Source: Deltaproteobacteria bacterium (lineage in GTDB: Bacteria; JAEEML01). Taken from it: a DNA stretch of 15,604 nucleotides. Positions 1-6,804 of this stretch are shown here, one piece after another (position 1 is the first letter of the stretch; each line of letters opens with the position of its first letter). The stretch covers positions 1 to 15,604 of the forward strand of contig JAEEML010000150.1 in assembly GCA_016283195.1 (NCBI GenBank). The letters run 5' to 3'. Under the pieces are notes generated by a model. The model was not told where the DNA came from. It saw only the letters and a list, made by a program, of their open reading frames with translations, and searched no databases. The position numbers were made by a program, and so were the translations under genes.

Positions 1-290
1 CCGGCAAGGTGGCCGAAAAGGCGCTTGGCCTGGCCGGCCTCACGGTTAATAAAAATATGATTCCCGGCGATCCGGAAAAGCCTCTTATCACCAGCGGGAT
101 TCGTTTGGGCACTCCGGCGCTCACCACTCGCGGGATGAAGGAGGGCGAAATGGCGCTTATCGGCCGCTTTATGGCCAAAGCGCTGGCCGCTCCCCAGGAC
201 GAAGAGAATCTTTTAGCCATAAGAAAGAGTGTGCTTGAACTGGCCAATGCTTTCCCGCTCTATCCGGAACTTGGTAATGAGTTGGCCTAA
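1..290 (+). CDS. glyA: serine hydroxymethyltransferase, C-terminal part (5' end cut by window edge)
   Basis: This is the last ~96 codons of a PLP enzyme that interconverts serine plus tetrahydrofolate with glycine plus 5,10-methylene-tetrahydrofolate in the cytosol, the main source of one-carbon units. The frame is open from position 3 and ends at the TAA at 288-290. The family's C-terminal signature is plain: a TVNKN motif, then DPEKP, then SGIRLGTPALTTRG. The Arg of SGIR corresponds to the residue that binds the substrate carboxylate in known SHMTs. The lysine that binds PLP lies upstream of the window. A GTG at 9 is only an internal valine codon, so no start is visible. pgm follows 15 bases later on the same strand with its own ribosome binding site, so the two are probably co-transcribed. 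Assignment rests on motif recognition and is firm. Confidence 0.95.
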   Translation, partial: GKVAEKALGLAGLTVNKNMIPGDPEKPLITSGIRLGTPALTTRGMKEGEMALIGRFMAKALAAPQDEENLLAIRKSVLELANAFPLYPELGNELA

Positions 291-294
291 ATTT

Positions 295-300
295 AGGAGA
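295..300 (+). promoter_or_regulatory. ribosome binding site of pgm
   Basis: AGGAGA ends five bases before the ATG at 306 and lies in the 15-base gap after glyA. It fixes the pgm start and shows that pgm has its own translation signal although it follows glyA so closely. Confidence 0.75.
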
Positions 301-305
301 AAACA

Positions 306-1946
306 ATGGGATTACATGAACTTGCCGGGAAAAAAGCCCCCAGATCGCTTCTCGAAAATGTGCCGCGCCTCATTGCCGATTATTACACTGTAAAGGTGGA
401 TGCCCAAAAGGCCCCGGTGGCCTTTGGTACTTCCGGCCATCGCGGTAGTGCCAAAAACGGCACTTTTAATGAAGAGCACATTTTGGCTATTTGCCAAGCC
501 GTGGTGGAATATCGCCAAAAAGCCGGTATTTCCGGGCCCTGTTTCATCGGCATGGATACTCATGCACTTTCCGAAGCTGCTCTTATTACGGCCGTGGAGG
601 TTCTTGCCGCCCACGGTGTACAAATCCGCTTACAAAAGGGGCGTGATTATTCGCCGACGCCGGTTATTTCTAAGGCTATTATCTCTTATAATCGCGGGCG
701 CAAGGAAGGGCTGGCCGATGGTATTATTATAACTCCATCTCATAATCCTCCGGCCGATGGCGGCTTTAAATATAATCCACCCCACGGCGGGCCGGCCGAT
801 ACAGCTATCACCGGCCTTATTCAAAAACGGGCCAATGAAATACTGGCCGGCGGGGTAGGGCAGGTGCCGCGCCTCTCTTTTGCCAAAGCGCTGGCTCTTG
901 ATAGCACTAAAGAAGTGGATTTAAATGGCGCCTATGTGGATGATTTAGTTAAAATTATTGATTTTAAACCGCTTTTAGGATGCAGCTTAAAACTGGCTGT
1001 GGATCCTCTTGGCGGCAGTTCTTTGCCGGTATGGCAAAAAATAATCGAGCAATATAAGCTGGATTTAACCATTGTTAATGATGCCATAGACCCCACTTTT
1101 TCTTTTATGACCGTGGATAAAGATGGCAAAATTCGTATGGATTGCTCCTCACCCTGGGCCATGGCCAGCTTAATTGCCTATAGAGAAAAGTTTGATCTAG
1201 CTTTTGGCAACGATCCCGATAGCGATCGCCACGGCATTGTAGCCCGCTCAAGCGGCCTTATGAATCCTAATCATTATTTATCTGCCGCGATTTATTACCT
1301 TTTTACCCATCGCCCTAATTGGGCAAAAGCGGCTAAAGTTGGTAAAACTTTGGTTTCGTCTTCTATGATAAACCGGGTGGCCGCTCACCTTGGGCGTCAG
1401 GTGATGGAAGTGCCGGTAGGCTTTAAGTGGTTTGTGCCTGGCCTCTCCAGCGGTGAGGTGGCCTTTGGCGGCGAAGAGAGCGCCGGAGCCTCTTTCTTAA
1501 CCCTTGACGGTGCCACTTGGACAACCGATAAAGATGGAATAATATTAGACCTTTTGGCCGCTGAAATGACTGCTGTCACTGGCAAAGACCCCGGTGAAAT
1601 ATATGCCGATCTTACCCAACAATTTGGCAATCCTGCCTATGGGCGCATTGATGTGCCCACCACCAAAGCCATAAAAGAGCGCCTTACTCATCTTTCGGCG
1701 GCCGATATGCAGGCTACCTCTTTTGCCGGGGAGAATATCACTGCCATTTTGACCACGGCCCCGGGCAATGGGGCGCCCATAGGCGGCCTTAAGGTGGAAA
1801 CAGAGAACGGCTGGTTTGCTGCCCGCCCCTCCGGTACGGAAGATATTTATAAAATATACGCCGAGAGTTTTAAGGGGCCAGAGCATCTGACGCGCATCCA
1901 AAAAGCTGCCGAAAGCCTCATTTTGGATATCGCCGCCAAGGCCTAA
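306..1946 (+). CDS. pgm: alpha-D-glucose phosphate-specific phosphoglucomutase
   Basis: Interconverts glucose 1-phosphate and glucose 6-phosphate, linking glycolysis with glycogen and nucleotide-sugar synthesis for the cell envelope. The protein is 546 residues, the same length as E. coli Pgm as I recall it, and is collinear with it throughout. Key sites are present: GTSGHRG at 41-47, the phosphoserine loop TPSHNPP (Ser145), the metal-binding DPDSDRHG (Asp303, Asp305, Asp307), the sugar-binding GGEESAG at 388-394, and the phosphate-binding RPSGTED at 507-513 in the C-terminal domain. This is the Pgm branch rather than the ManB/GlmM branch, given the length and the SGHRGSA and MDCSS signatures. 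ATG at 306 is preceded by AGGAGA (295-300). Its stop lies only 21 bases from the stop of the convergent lipoprotein gene, and no terminator hairpin is visible between them. Confidence 0.97.
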   Translation: MGLHELAGKKAPRSLLENVPRLIADYYTVKVDAQKAPVAFGTSGHRGSAKNGTFNEEHILAICQAVVEYRQKAGISGPCFIGMDTHALSEAALITAVEVLAAHGVQIRLQKGRDYSPTPVISKAIISYNRGRKEGLADGIIITPSHNPPADGGFKYNPPHGGPADTAITGLIQKRANEILAGGVGQVPRLSFAKALALDSTKEVDLNGAYVDDLVKIIDFKPLLGCSLKLAVDPLGGSSLPVWQKIIEQYKLDLTIVNDAIDPTFSFMTVDKDGKIRMDCSSPWAMASLIAYREKFDLAFGNDPDSDRHGIVARSSGLMNPNHYLSAAIYYLFTHRPNWAKAAKVGKTLVSSSMINRVAAHLGRQVMEVPVGFKWFVPGLSSGEVAFGGEESAGASFLTLDGATWTTDKDGIILDLLAAEMTAVTGKDPGEIYADLTQQFGNPAYGRIDVPTTKAIKERLTHLSAADMQATSFAGENITAILTTAPGNGAPIGGLKVETENGWFAARPSGTEDIYKIYAESFKGPEHLTRIQKAAESLILDIAAKA

Positions 1947-1967
1947 AAGATCTGTACCTTTTTAAAT

Positions 1968-2897
1968 TTATTGGCAAAATCTATTCCAATAATAATCAAG
2001 ATCTTCCTGGTTTGAAAAGTTTTCCTGAATTTTTACAATATAAGAGCCGTCGTATTTGCAACCGCTGCTAACGACATTAAAGGCGCTTGGTGTAGGATTT
2101 TCCCGGCCGCCGTCGAACCAAATTACCTCTTCGCCGTCGGTGAGGGCGCCTTGGACATTGTATTCTACATAAATGGCATGGAGAGCTTGATCATTATTTA
2201 TTTCTTCTCTGAATGAATAGCCACCTTTATGGAGCCCGCTTGGTTCGGTTTGTAATGAACTGTTTGTTTCTGAATAGTGTTTTAGAAAATAGCTTCCCCA
2301 TTCTTTGGCAAAAGAATTATTACTGCCGCTGTCCCAGCCGTTCCATACGCCGTCTTGTGGGCGCAAATCAATAAAATTTAGGGTGGCGGTGCTAAGGACA
2401 GAGGGCAAATCGTCATAAGGGCGCGGTGAACGCCTGGTGTAATAGGTTAATTCGCTAAAATGGTTATAATTTTCAGCGTTTTTAGTGAACCCCGGCAACA
2501 TGCGGAAAAACCAACTTGGCTGCATAATGGTGGCAAAATCCTCATGGGAAAGGCTGGATAAATGCGGGGCTATAGCACTGATGGTAAACTTGCTCTCGCC
2601 TTTTACAAGTACCTCGCCGCCGGTAGCAGTAGAAATTGTACCTATGCGAATACATTGATAAATTTGTGCACTGTCTTCTTGTGCCGCACCTATGTTCTGG
2701 CAGCTTATCTGCCTTTTAAGAGCCCACTGATAAACGAAGCGATCGCCGGCTTTGATGGGAAAATGTTCGGAATCAGCCGCACTATTGTTGTCGCTACCGT
2801 GATAAACATCGGCCAGATTTTCTTCCTGGCCACAATTTGTGACAAAAAACATTAATAATAAGGTTGCATTCAAACGCCAAATTGAAGAATATGTCAT
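1968..2897 (-). CDS. hypothetical lipoprotein, secreted, unrecognised family
   Basis: A 309-residue protein I do not recognise. The N terminus has a short positive region (Arg8), a hydrophobic core around 11-19 and a cysteine at 22 in FVTNC. This looks like a lipoprotein signal peptide, but Asn at the position before Cys is unusual for signal peptidase II, where Gly, Ala or Ser is normal. After it comes a polar linker rich in Asp, Asn and Ser, then a segment starting PIKAGDRFVYQW, a style common in secreted beta-rich domains. Besides Cys22 there are only four cysteines (SCQN, YQCI, SGCK and FCQ at the very end), enough for two disulfides. The start is secure: AAGGAGGAA sits just upstream of the ATG. 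The gene converges with pgm and diverges from the Pal-like gene. A surface or periplasmic location is inferred; no function is assigned. Confidence 0.8.
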   Translation of the reverse strand: MTYSSIWRLNATLLLMFFVTNCGQEENLADVYHGSDNNSAADSEHFPIKAGDRFVYQWALKRQISCQNIGAAQEDSAQIYQCIRIGTISTATGGEVLVKGESKFTISAIAPHLSSLSHEDFATIMQPSWFFRMLPGFTKNAENYNHFSELTYYTRRSPRPYDDLPSVLSTATLNFIDLRPQDGVWNGWDSGSNNSFAKEWGSYFLKHYSETNSSLQTEPSGLHKGGYSFREEINNDQALHAIYVEYNVQGALTDGEEVIWFDGGRENPTPSAFNVVSSGCKYDGSYIVKIQENFSNQEDLDYYWNRFCQ

Positions 2898-2900
2898 TTG

Positions 2901-2909
2901 TTCCTCCTT
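2901..2909 (-). promoter_or_regulatory. strong Shine-Dalgarno site of the hypothetical lipoprotein gene
   Basis: Read on the - strand this is AAGGAGGAA, a near-perfect match to the anti-Shine-Dalgarno sequence, three bases upstream of the ATG at 2897 (the GGAGG core is five bases away). It decides the start codon and suggests efficient translation. Confidence 0.8.
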
Positions 2910-2956
2910 CGAAAAATGAAGGTAACAAAAAATTTATTATTGAGCTACTCTAAATT

Positions 2957-2971
2957 TGACACTAAGTGTCA
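2957..2971. promoter_or_regulatory. 15-base palindrome in the divergent intergenic region, possible operator
   Basis: TGACACT and AGTGTCA are perfect inverted copies around a single central A. The site lies in the ~160-base gap between the divergent lipoprotein gene (start 2897) and the Pal-like gene (start 3059), about 60 and 88 bases from the two starts. A TGTCAC half-site recurs at 2983-2988. The left arm contains TTGACA (2956-2961), identical to the sigma-70 -35 consensus, but I see no good -10 at normal spacing. A dimeric regulator site is the likeliest reading; this is inference from symmetry and position. Confidence 0.4.
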
Positions 2972-3049
2972 CTTATGATAGCTGTCACGCAGCCTGAATG
3001 GAGCAGGTTGCAACTTTAATGCATATACAGAGTGTTTTTCTCTGTTCTT

Positions 3050-3056
3050 GGAGGTG
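3050..3056 (+). promoter_or_regulatory. ribosome binding site that decides the start of the Pal-like gene
   Basis: GGAGGTG lies two bases before the ATG at 3059, with its GGAGG core four bases away. The open frame extends further up to 3032, but those nine extra codons run through this site, so the start at 3059, which also gives a normal Met-Lys-Lys signal peptide, is preferred. Confidence 0.8.
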
Positions 3057-3058
3057 AA

Positions 3059-3922
3059 ATGAAGAAGTTAGGAGTTATGGCTATTGCTGTGCTGGGCGCT
3101 GGTTCTTTGCTTTTGAGCACCGGTTGTGCGCCCAAATGGCCTAATTGTAAGACCGACGAACATTGTCAAAAAGATGCCAGCGGCCAGGAAATGAATTTTG
3201 TCTGTTACAATCAGAGCTGTGTGGAATGTAAAGCCGACGCCGATTGTGAGAAAAAAGACGCCAAAACCCAGTGTAATATGGATTCACACCGCTGTGAGCC
3301 CAAGCCGGAATGTAAGGCTGATGCCGATTGTGCATCCATAAATGCCAATTATGTCTGTAGAGCTCAGCGCTGTATGCCTGAATGTAGCCAAGACGCCGAT
3401 TGCGGCAGCGGCAAAAAGTGCAATCCCGATAATCAGCGCTGCGAAGAGCCAGCTTGCGAATGCCGCGCCGATGTTGAGTGTGGCAACGGCTTTACCTGCT
3501 CCGATTGCAAATGCGTAAAAGCCAACGACCCCTGGGCCAATATCAGCTCCGATTGCCGCCCCGTGGACATGACCAACGCCAAGCCGGGCGAGGTAGCTCT
3601 GGGCGTGGTGATGTTTGACTTCAATGCCAGCAATATTCGCCCCGATATGCGCGATGTTCTCGATCAAAACATCAAATGCTTAAAGCAAGCCGGCGATAAG
3701 AAAATTGTTTTGGAAGGCCATGCCGATGACCGCGGCACCCAAGAGTATAATATGGCTCTCGGCGAAAATCGTGCCGACCAGGTTAAAGATTATATCAGCC
3801 GCATGGGCGTTGATGTGAGCAATTTTGAAGTGGTTTCCAAAGGTGAGAACGAGCCGGTTTGCCGCCAGGCTACCAACGAGTGTTGGGACAAAAACCGCCG
3901 CGTAGTCTTTATTCAGCGCTAA
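3059..3922 (+). CDS. Cys-rich Pal/OmpA-family lipoprotein
   Basis: Predicted 287-residue outer-membrane lipoprotein that should anchor the outer membrane to peptidoglycan. A Lys-Lys start, hydrophobic core and LLLSTGC give a lipidation cysteine at 23. Residues 30-166 form a cysteine-rich region with 23 cysteines and spaced repeats of the form ECKADADC (56-63, 84-91, 108-115, 134-141, with a variant at 30-36), resembling Dickkopf-type disulfide knots. The C-terminal OmpA/Pal domain (about 180-287) has VMFDFNASNIRPD, LEGHADDRGTQEYN, LGENRADQVKDYI and KNRRVVFIQR. Asp223 and Arg238 align with the pair that binds diaminopimelate in OmpA-like domains. The Pal domain itself carries Cys269 and Cys275, likely a loop disulfide. 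No tolB or other tol gene is nearby, so I do not name it pal. The GT22 gene follows after 48 bases. Confidence 0.9.
   Translation: MKKLGVMAIAVLGAGSLLLSTGCAPKWPNCKTDEHCQKDASGQEMNFVCYNQSCVECKADADCEKKDAKTQCNMDSHRCEPKPECKADADCASINANYVCRAQRCMPECSQDADCGSGKKCNPDNQRCEEPACECRADVECGNGFTCSDCKCVKANDPWANISSDCRPVDMTNAKPGEVALGVVMFDFNASNIRPDMRDVLDQNIKCLKQAGDKKIVLEGHADDRGTQEYNMALGENRADQVKDYISRMGVDVSNFEVVSKGENEPVCRQATNECWDKNRRVVFIQR
3146..3514 (+). repeat. degenerate coding repeats of the Cys-rich region
   Basis: Five degenerate copies of a Cys-Lys/Arg-x-Asp-x-x-Cys unit (CKTDEHC, CKADADC twice, CSQDADC, CRADVEC), about 20-28 residues apart, with further paired cysteines between them. The copies share protein sequence more than DNA sequence, so they are an old domain repeat and not a recent tandem duplication. 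Confidence 0.75.
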
Positions 3923-3970
3923 AAGAACTTTTCTTCCTCTCCTTCCTGCGCCAGCTTTTAGGCTATATTT

Positions 3971-5593
3971 ATGAAATCATTTATTGCCGCCAAATATCGC
4001 CAGCTTCCTAAGGTGCTCTACATTTGGTTGGGGCTCTTATTTGTTTCAGCTTTACTTATCTTGGGCCATTTTCACCCTGATGAACTTGGGCAGATTACAG
4101 CTTTTGCTTTAGCCAAAGTAGGTGTGGAGCCGCCGGAACTTTTGCCTTGGGAATACCCGGCTAAGATGCGCTCCTGGCTTGTTCCGGATATGTATATTCC
4201 CATTATCGCCGCCGGAAAAGCCCTTCTCGGCCACTATAACTACTTTTTCACCGATAAGCTGATGCTGCTCTTTAATGTGCTGCTCTGGTTTTTCCTTTTG
4301 CCTATCTTAAATAAGACTCTCCACATTTCCAAAGCTATTGATGGTGGTAATAAACAGCAACTTGTCCTCATGGCTCTTTGCGGCTTTTCTTGGTGCTTGC
4401 CAAGTATGGTAGTGCGCCACAGCTCTGAGGCCGTAGGGCTTATGGTGCTTTTGCTCTATCTTTATTTGCAGCTGCCGGAGCGCAAAGAGCGCCTCTGGCC
4501 AGGGGAAGCGCTTTTGGTGGGGCTCATAGCCGCCGTGGCTTTTTGGTGCCGCTTTCAAAATGCTTTTTTTGTGGCCGGCTTTTGGTGTAGCCAGGCTGTC
4601 TATGAGCTGAAAAAAGAGCGTCGCCTGAGCCTCTCTTCCTGGCTTATCGCCCTAGGCGTTATTTTGGGGCTTATTATCGGCATAGGTATTGACAGTGCGG
4701 GATACGGCACTTTTACAGTTTCTTTTTACAACTATTTTAGAGAAAACATATTAAATGATGTAGCCAGCTTTTTTGGCCGCAAGTCGGTTTTTTATTACCT
4801 TTACCAGCTCATTGCCGTTACGGCGAATCCTTTCTTCTTGGTTTGGGTTCTTTATGCGGCTTATGCCTTATGGAAAGAGCGTTATTATCGCAATATTTCC
4901 GTTGGCCTTGCTCTTTTCTTTTTGGCGCACTTATTGGTACCGCACAAAGAAATTCGCTTTATGTTACCCATGACTATCCCGGCTTTGATGTTGCTTTTTG
5001 CCCATTTTGAGCAGCATCCCTGGGAAAAAATGGCTTCAAAGTGGCGCTTTATCTATGCTGAGCGCTTTGGCAAAATATTCTTGGGGCTGAATATTGCTAT
5101 TTTGGTGCTCTATAGTGCCTTTGGGCTTAGCAATAATCACTATCGCCTTATGCGCGATGTTTTTGCCATTCCCCATGCTGAAGGCCAGACTGTGCGCCTC
5201 TTTTCCAATAGCGATATTTATGGCTATTTTCATGAGGAATATGACCAATATCCCAAGGAAAAAATTCCTTTCACCCGCTGGGGATTTCCCTTTTTAATTC
5301 CGGAATTTGTGAGTTTTACTTATGCTGACAGCGCCTCTTTTGCGAAGGCTTGCACAGCCGATAAAGAAGCCTATCTCCTGCTTTCCAAAGAAAATAGCTC
5401 GCAAGTTCTTATTGGCGAACCGCCGCGACCACTTGTCGATTATCCTTATAAAGAATCTATAGCTGCTTTTCCGCCGCGCTTTACCTTTGCCGGAGATTAT
5501 TTTTGGCTGAAAATGAAATGGTGGAAGCGTATGCGCCGCTATCAAATTATTAATTGTGCGGATTTTCTTAATTATTTAGAGATGAAGAATTAG
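3971..5593 (+). CDS. GT22-family membrane mannosyltransferase-like protein (Alg9/PIG-B type)
   Basis: Predicted 540-residue polytopic inner-membrane glycosyltransferase of the GT-C fold, which uses a polyprenyl-phosphate-linked sugar as donor. The GT22 hallmarks are in order: HPDE at 35-38 in the first external loop (the catalytic acidic motif), WEYPAKMRSWLVP around 60-72 matching the WE-RS-P motif of PIG-B and Alg9, a GIDSAGYGTF/FYNYF region at 239-256, and HKEIRF at 325-330 matching the HKE-RF motif. Hydrophobic segments occur at about 15-33, 96-112, 130-145, 155-167, 180-205, 224-241, 279-300, 308-323, 330-345 and 369-386; the last ~150 residues are mostly soluble. Substrate is unknown; an envelope glycan, lipid or glycoprotein is likely. 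ATG at 3971 has only a weak ribosome site. The 3' end overlaps the convergent M42 gene by 26 bases. Confidence 0.85.
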   Translation: MKSFIAAKYRQLPKVLYIWLGLLFVSALLILGHFHPDELGQITAFALAKVGVEPPELLPWEYPAKMRSWLVPDMYIPIIAAGKALLGHYNYFFTDKLMLLFNVLLWFFLLPILNKTLHISKAIDGGNKQQLVLMALCGFSWCLPSMVVRHSSEAVGLMVLLLYLYLQLPERKERLWPGEALLVGLIAAVAFWCRFQNAFFVAGFWCSQAVYELKKERRLSLSSWLIALGVILGLIIGIGIDSAGYGTFTVSFYNYFRENILNDVASFFGRKSVFYYLYQLIAVTANPFFLVWVLYAAYALWKERYYRNISVGLALFFLAHLLVPHKEIRFMLPMTIPALMLLFAHFEQHPWEKMASKWRFIYAERFGKIFLGLNIAILVLYSAFGLSNNHYRLMRDVFAIPHAEGQTVRLFSNSDIYGYFHEEYDQYPKEKIPFTRWGFPFLIPEFVSFTYADSASFAKACTADKEAYLLLSKENSSQVLIGEPPRPLVDYPYKESIAAFPPRFTFAGDYFWLKMKWWKRMRRYQIINCADFLNYLEMKN

Positions 5594-6782
5594 TGGCGTT
5601 TAATCTTATATGGTTATCGGCCAAAGCCGCACGGCTCAGCGGCTTGCCATTTTCGCCCTTTTCCAGATAATCCAAAAAGAGCTCAATCAGCTTAATGGTG
5701 GCCATGACATCGCCGGTGTGGCCCACTTCCGAAATGGTGTGCATATTGCGCAGCGGAATGCCCAGTGAGACGGCGGCGGCGTCTATACTGGCGAAGACCG
5801 GCCCCATGGCATCGGTGCCGGTATCGCGGCCGCAGCTTTGAATTTGTAAAGGCAGTTTTTCTTTAGCGGCTATTTTGCGCAATAAGCTGTTTAAAAAGGG
5901 GCTGGTTATAGAGCCTGTTTCCAGAGCTACGCCGCCGCCGATGGTAGTCTCGGGAAAGCGCTGTTCACCCACGCCGGGAGCCGCTTTGTAATCGTGAGTA
6001 ACATCAATGGCCATCAAAATATCCGGCTCTATTTTGTGCGCCATGATGCGGCTACCAAAGCGGCCGATTTCCTCAAAGGGGGCAAAAGCAAAAATAAGGC
6101 GCAGATTTTTATATTTTTGATCTTTAGCCATGAGACGTGCCACCTCCATAGTGACAAAGCAGCCCAGGCCGTTATCGAGATAAGGGCCGGTAAAGGTATC
6201 TTTGCTAAAGCCGCGGCTAATTGGGCGTTGCAATAAAATAGGATCACCGGGAGCAATGCCCAGTTTTTCCAAATCTTTTTGCGGATTTTTGCCATACATT
6301 TGCAGTTCCAGATAGAGCTGATTGGCCTTTATGCCTCTATCTCCGCTACGCAATTTGGGATCGGCAAAATGAATGGCACCGATAGCCTCAATGGTGCCTC
6401 CTTTGAGCGGGCGATAGCGGCCGTTTTGCGGGTCCTGGCTATAGAGCACCACTTTATGGCCAATAAGGGTAAGCGGCAAAAAGCCATCGCTATCCACCCA
6501 AATTTTGCCGTCTTTGCCGATTGAGCGCACTTGTAAGCGGATTTTATCGGCATGGCCTACGAGCATAATAGAAAGAGCCTCTTTGTCATGCGGTTTGGTA
6601 TCAAAAATAATGCCGGCATTGCCCTTAAAAGTATATTTCGCCCATTCGGCAGGGGCAAAGGAGGCAAATTCCTGAGCCAGAAAACCGTGCGTCATAGCTG
6701 CTTCAAAGCCCACCGGACTTTGGCATTCCAAAAGGGTGGTAAGGCGCTTAAATTCTTCACTATTCATTTTTTTTAGTGGCAT
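5568..6782 (-). CDS. M42-family metallopeptidase (aminopeptidase/endoglucanase-like)
   Basis: Predicted 404-residue cytosolic dinuclear-metal exopeptidase of the M42 family (glutamyl/deblocking aminopeptidases, large tetrahedral assemblies). The metal ligands appear in family order: His77 and Asp79 in GHADK, Asp203 in LDNGLG, the Glu237-Glu238 pair in FEEIG (catalytic base plus ligand), Asp260 in AIDVTH and His348 in MHTISEV; the GTDA motif near 322 is also present. The usual Glu after the HxD motif is Lys here. I chose the ATG at 6782 because GGAGAAA lies a few bases upstream; an ATG at 6812 would add ten residues and overlap the preceding gene by eight bases. The gene is 22 bases downstream of the STAND-like gene and last in the run of - strand genes. 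Peptide substrate is not predictable. Confidence 0.9.
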   Translation of the reverse strand: MPLKKMNSEEFKRLTTLLECQSPVGFEAAMTHGFLAQEFASFAPAEWAKYTFKGNAGIIFDTKPHDKEALSIMLVGHADKIRLQVRSIGKDGKIWVDSDGFLPLTLIGHKVVLYSQDPQNGRYRPLKGGTIEAIGAIHFADPKLRSGDRGIKANQLYLELQMYGKNPQKDLEKLGIAPGDPILLQRPISRGFSKDTFTGPYLDNGLGCFVTMEVARLMAKDQKYKNLRLIFAFAPFEEIGRFGSRIMAHKIEPDILMAIDVTHDYKAAPGVGEQRFPETTIGGGVALETGSITSPFLNSLLRKIAAKEKLPLQIQSCGRDTGTDAMGPVFASIDAAAVSLGIPLRNMHTISEVGHTGDVMATIKLIELFLDYLEKGENGKPLSRAALADNHIRLNATNSSSLNN

Positions 6783-6786
6783 ATTG

Positions 6787-6793
6787 TTTCTCC
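6787..6793 (-). promoter_or_regulatory. ribosome binding site that decides the M42 peptidase start
   Basis: Read on the - strand this is GGAGAAA, four bases upstream of the ATG at 6782 (the GGAG core is seven bases away). The alternative ATG at 6812 lies inside the end of the upstream gene and has no comparable site. Confidence 0.65.
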
Positions 6794-6804
6794 GCTGAAA
6801 AAGG

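Noticed and set aside
2956-2984. TTGACA as the -35 box of a promoter for the Pal-like gene
   Set aside because: At 15-18 bases downstream there is no TATAAT-like hexamer; TATGAT at 2974 is only 12 bases away. The hexamer is better explained as part of the palindrome.
3032-3058. Upstream extension of the Pal-like gene (nine extra codons)
   Set aside because: It runs through the GGAGGTG ribosome site and would spoil the Met-Lys-Lys signal peptide; the ATG at 3059 is far better.
3146-3514. Short spaced repeats considered as a CRISPR array or tandem repeat
   Set aside because: They are coding repeats of a Cys-rich protein; spacing and DNA sequence vary and the reading frame is intact.
3284-3667. 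127-residue open frame on the - strand
   Set aside because: Antisense to the Cys-rich Pal-like gene; its Ala/Ile-rich hydrophobic look comes from complementing GCC and GAT codons, not from a membrane protein.
3919-3961. CTAAAAG...CTTTTAG inverted repeat after the Pal-like gene, considered as a terminator
   Set aside because: Seven A/T-rich pairs, a loop of about 29 bases and no T-run after the stem; too weak to call.
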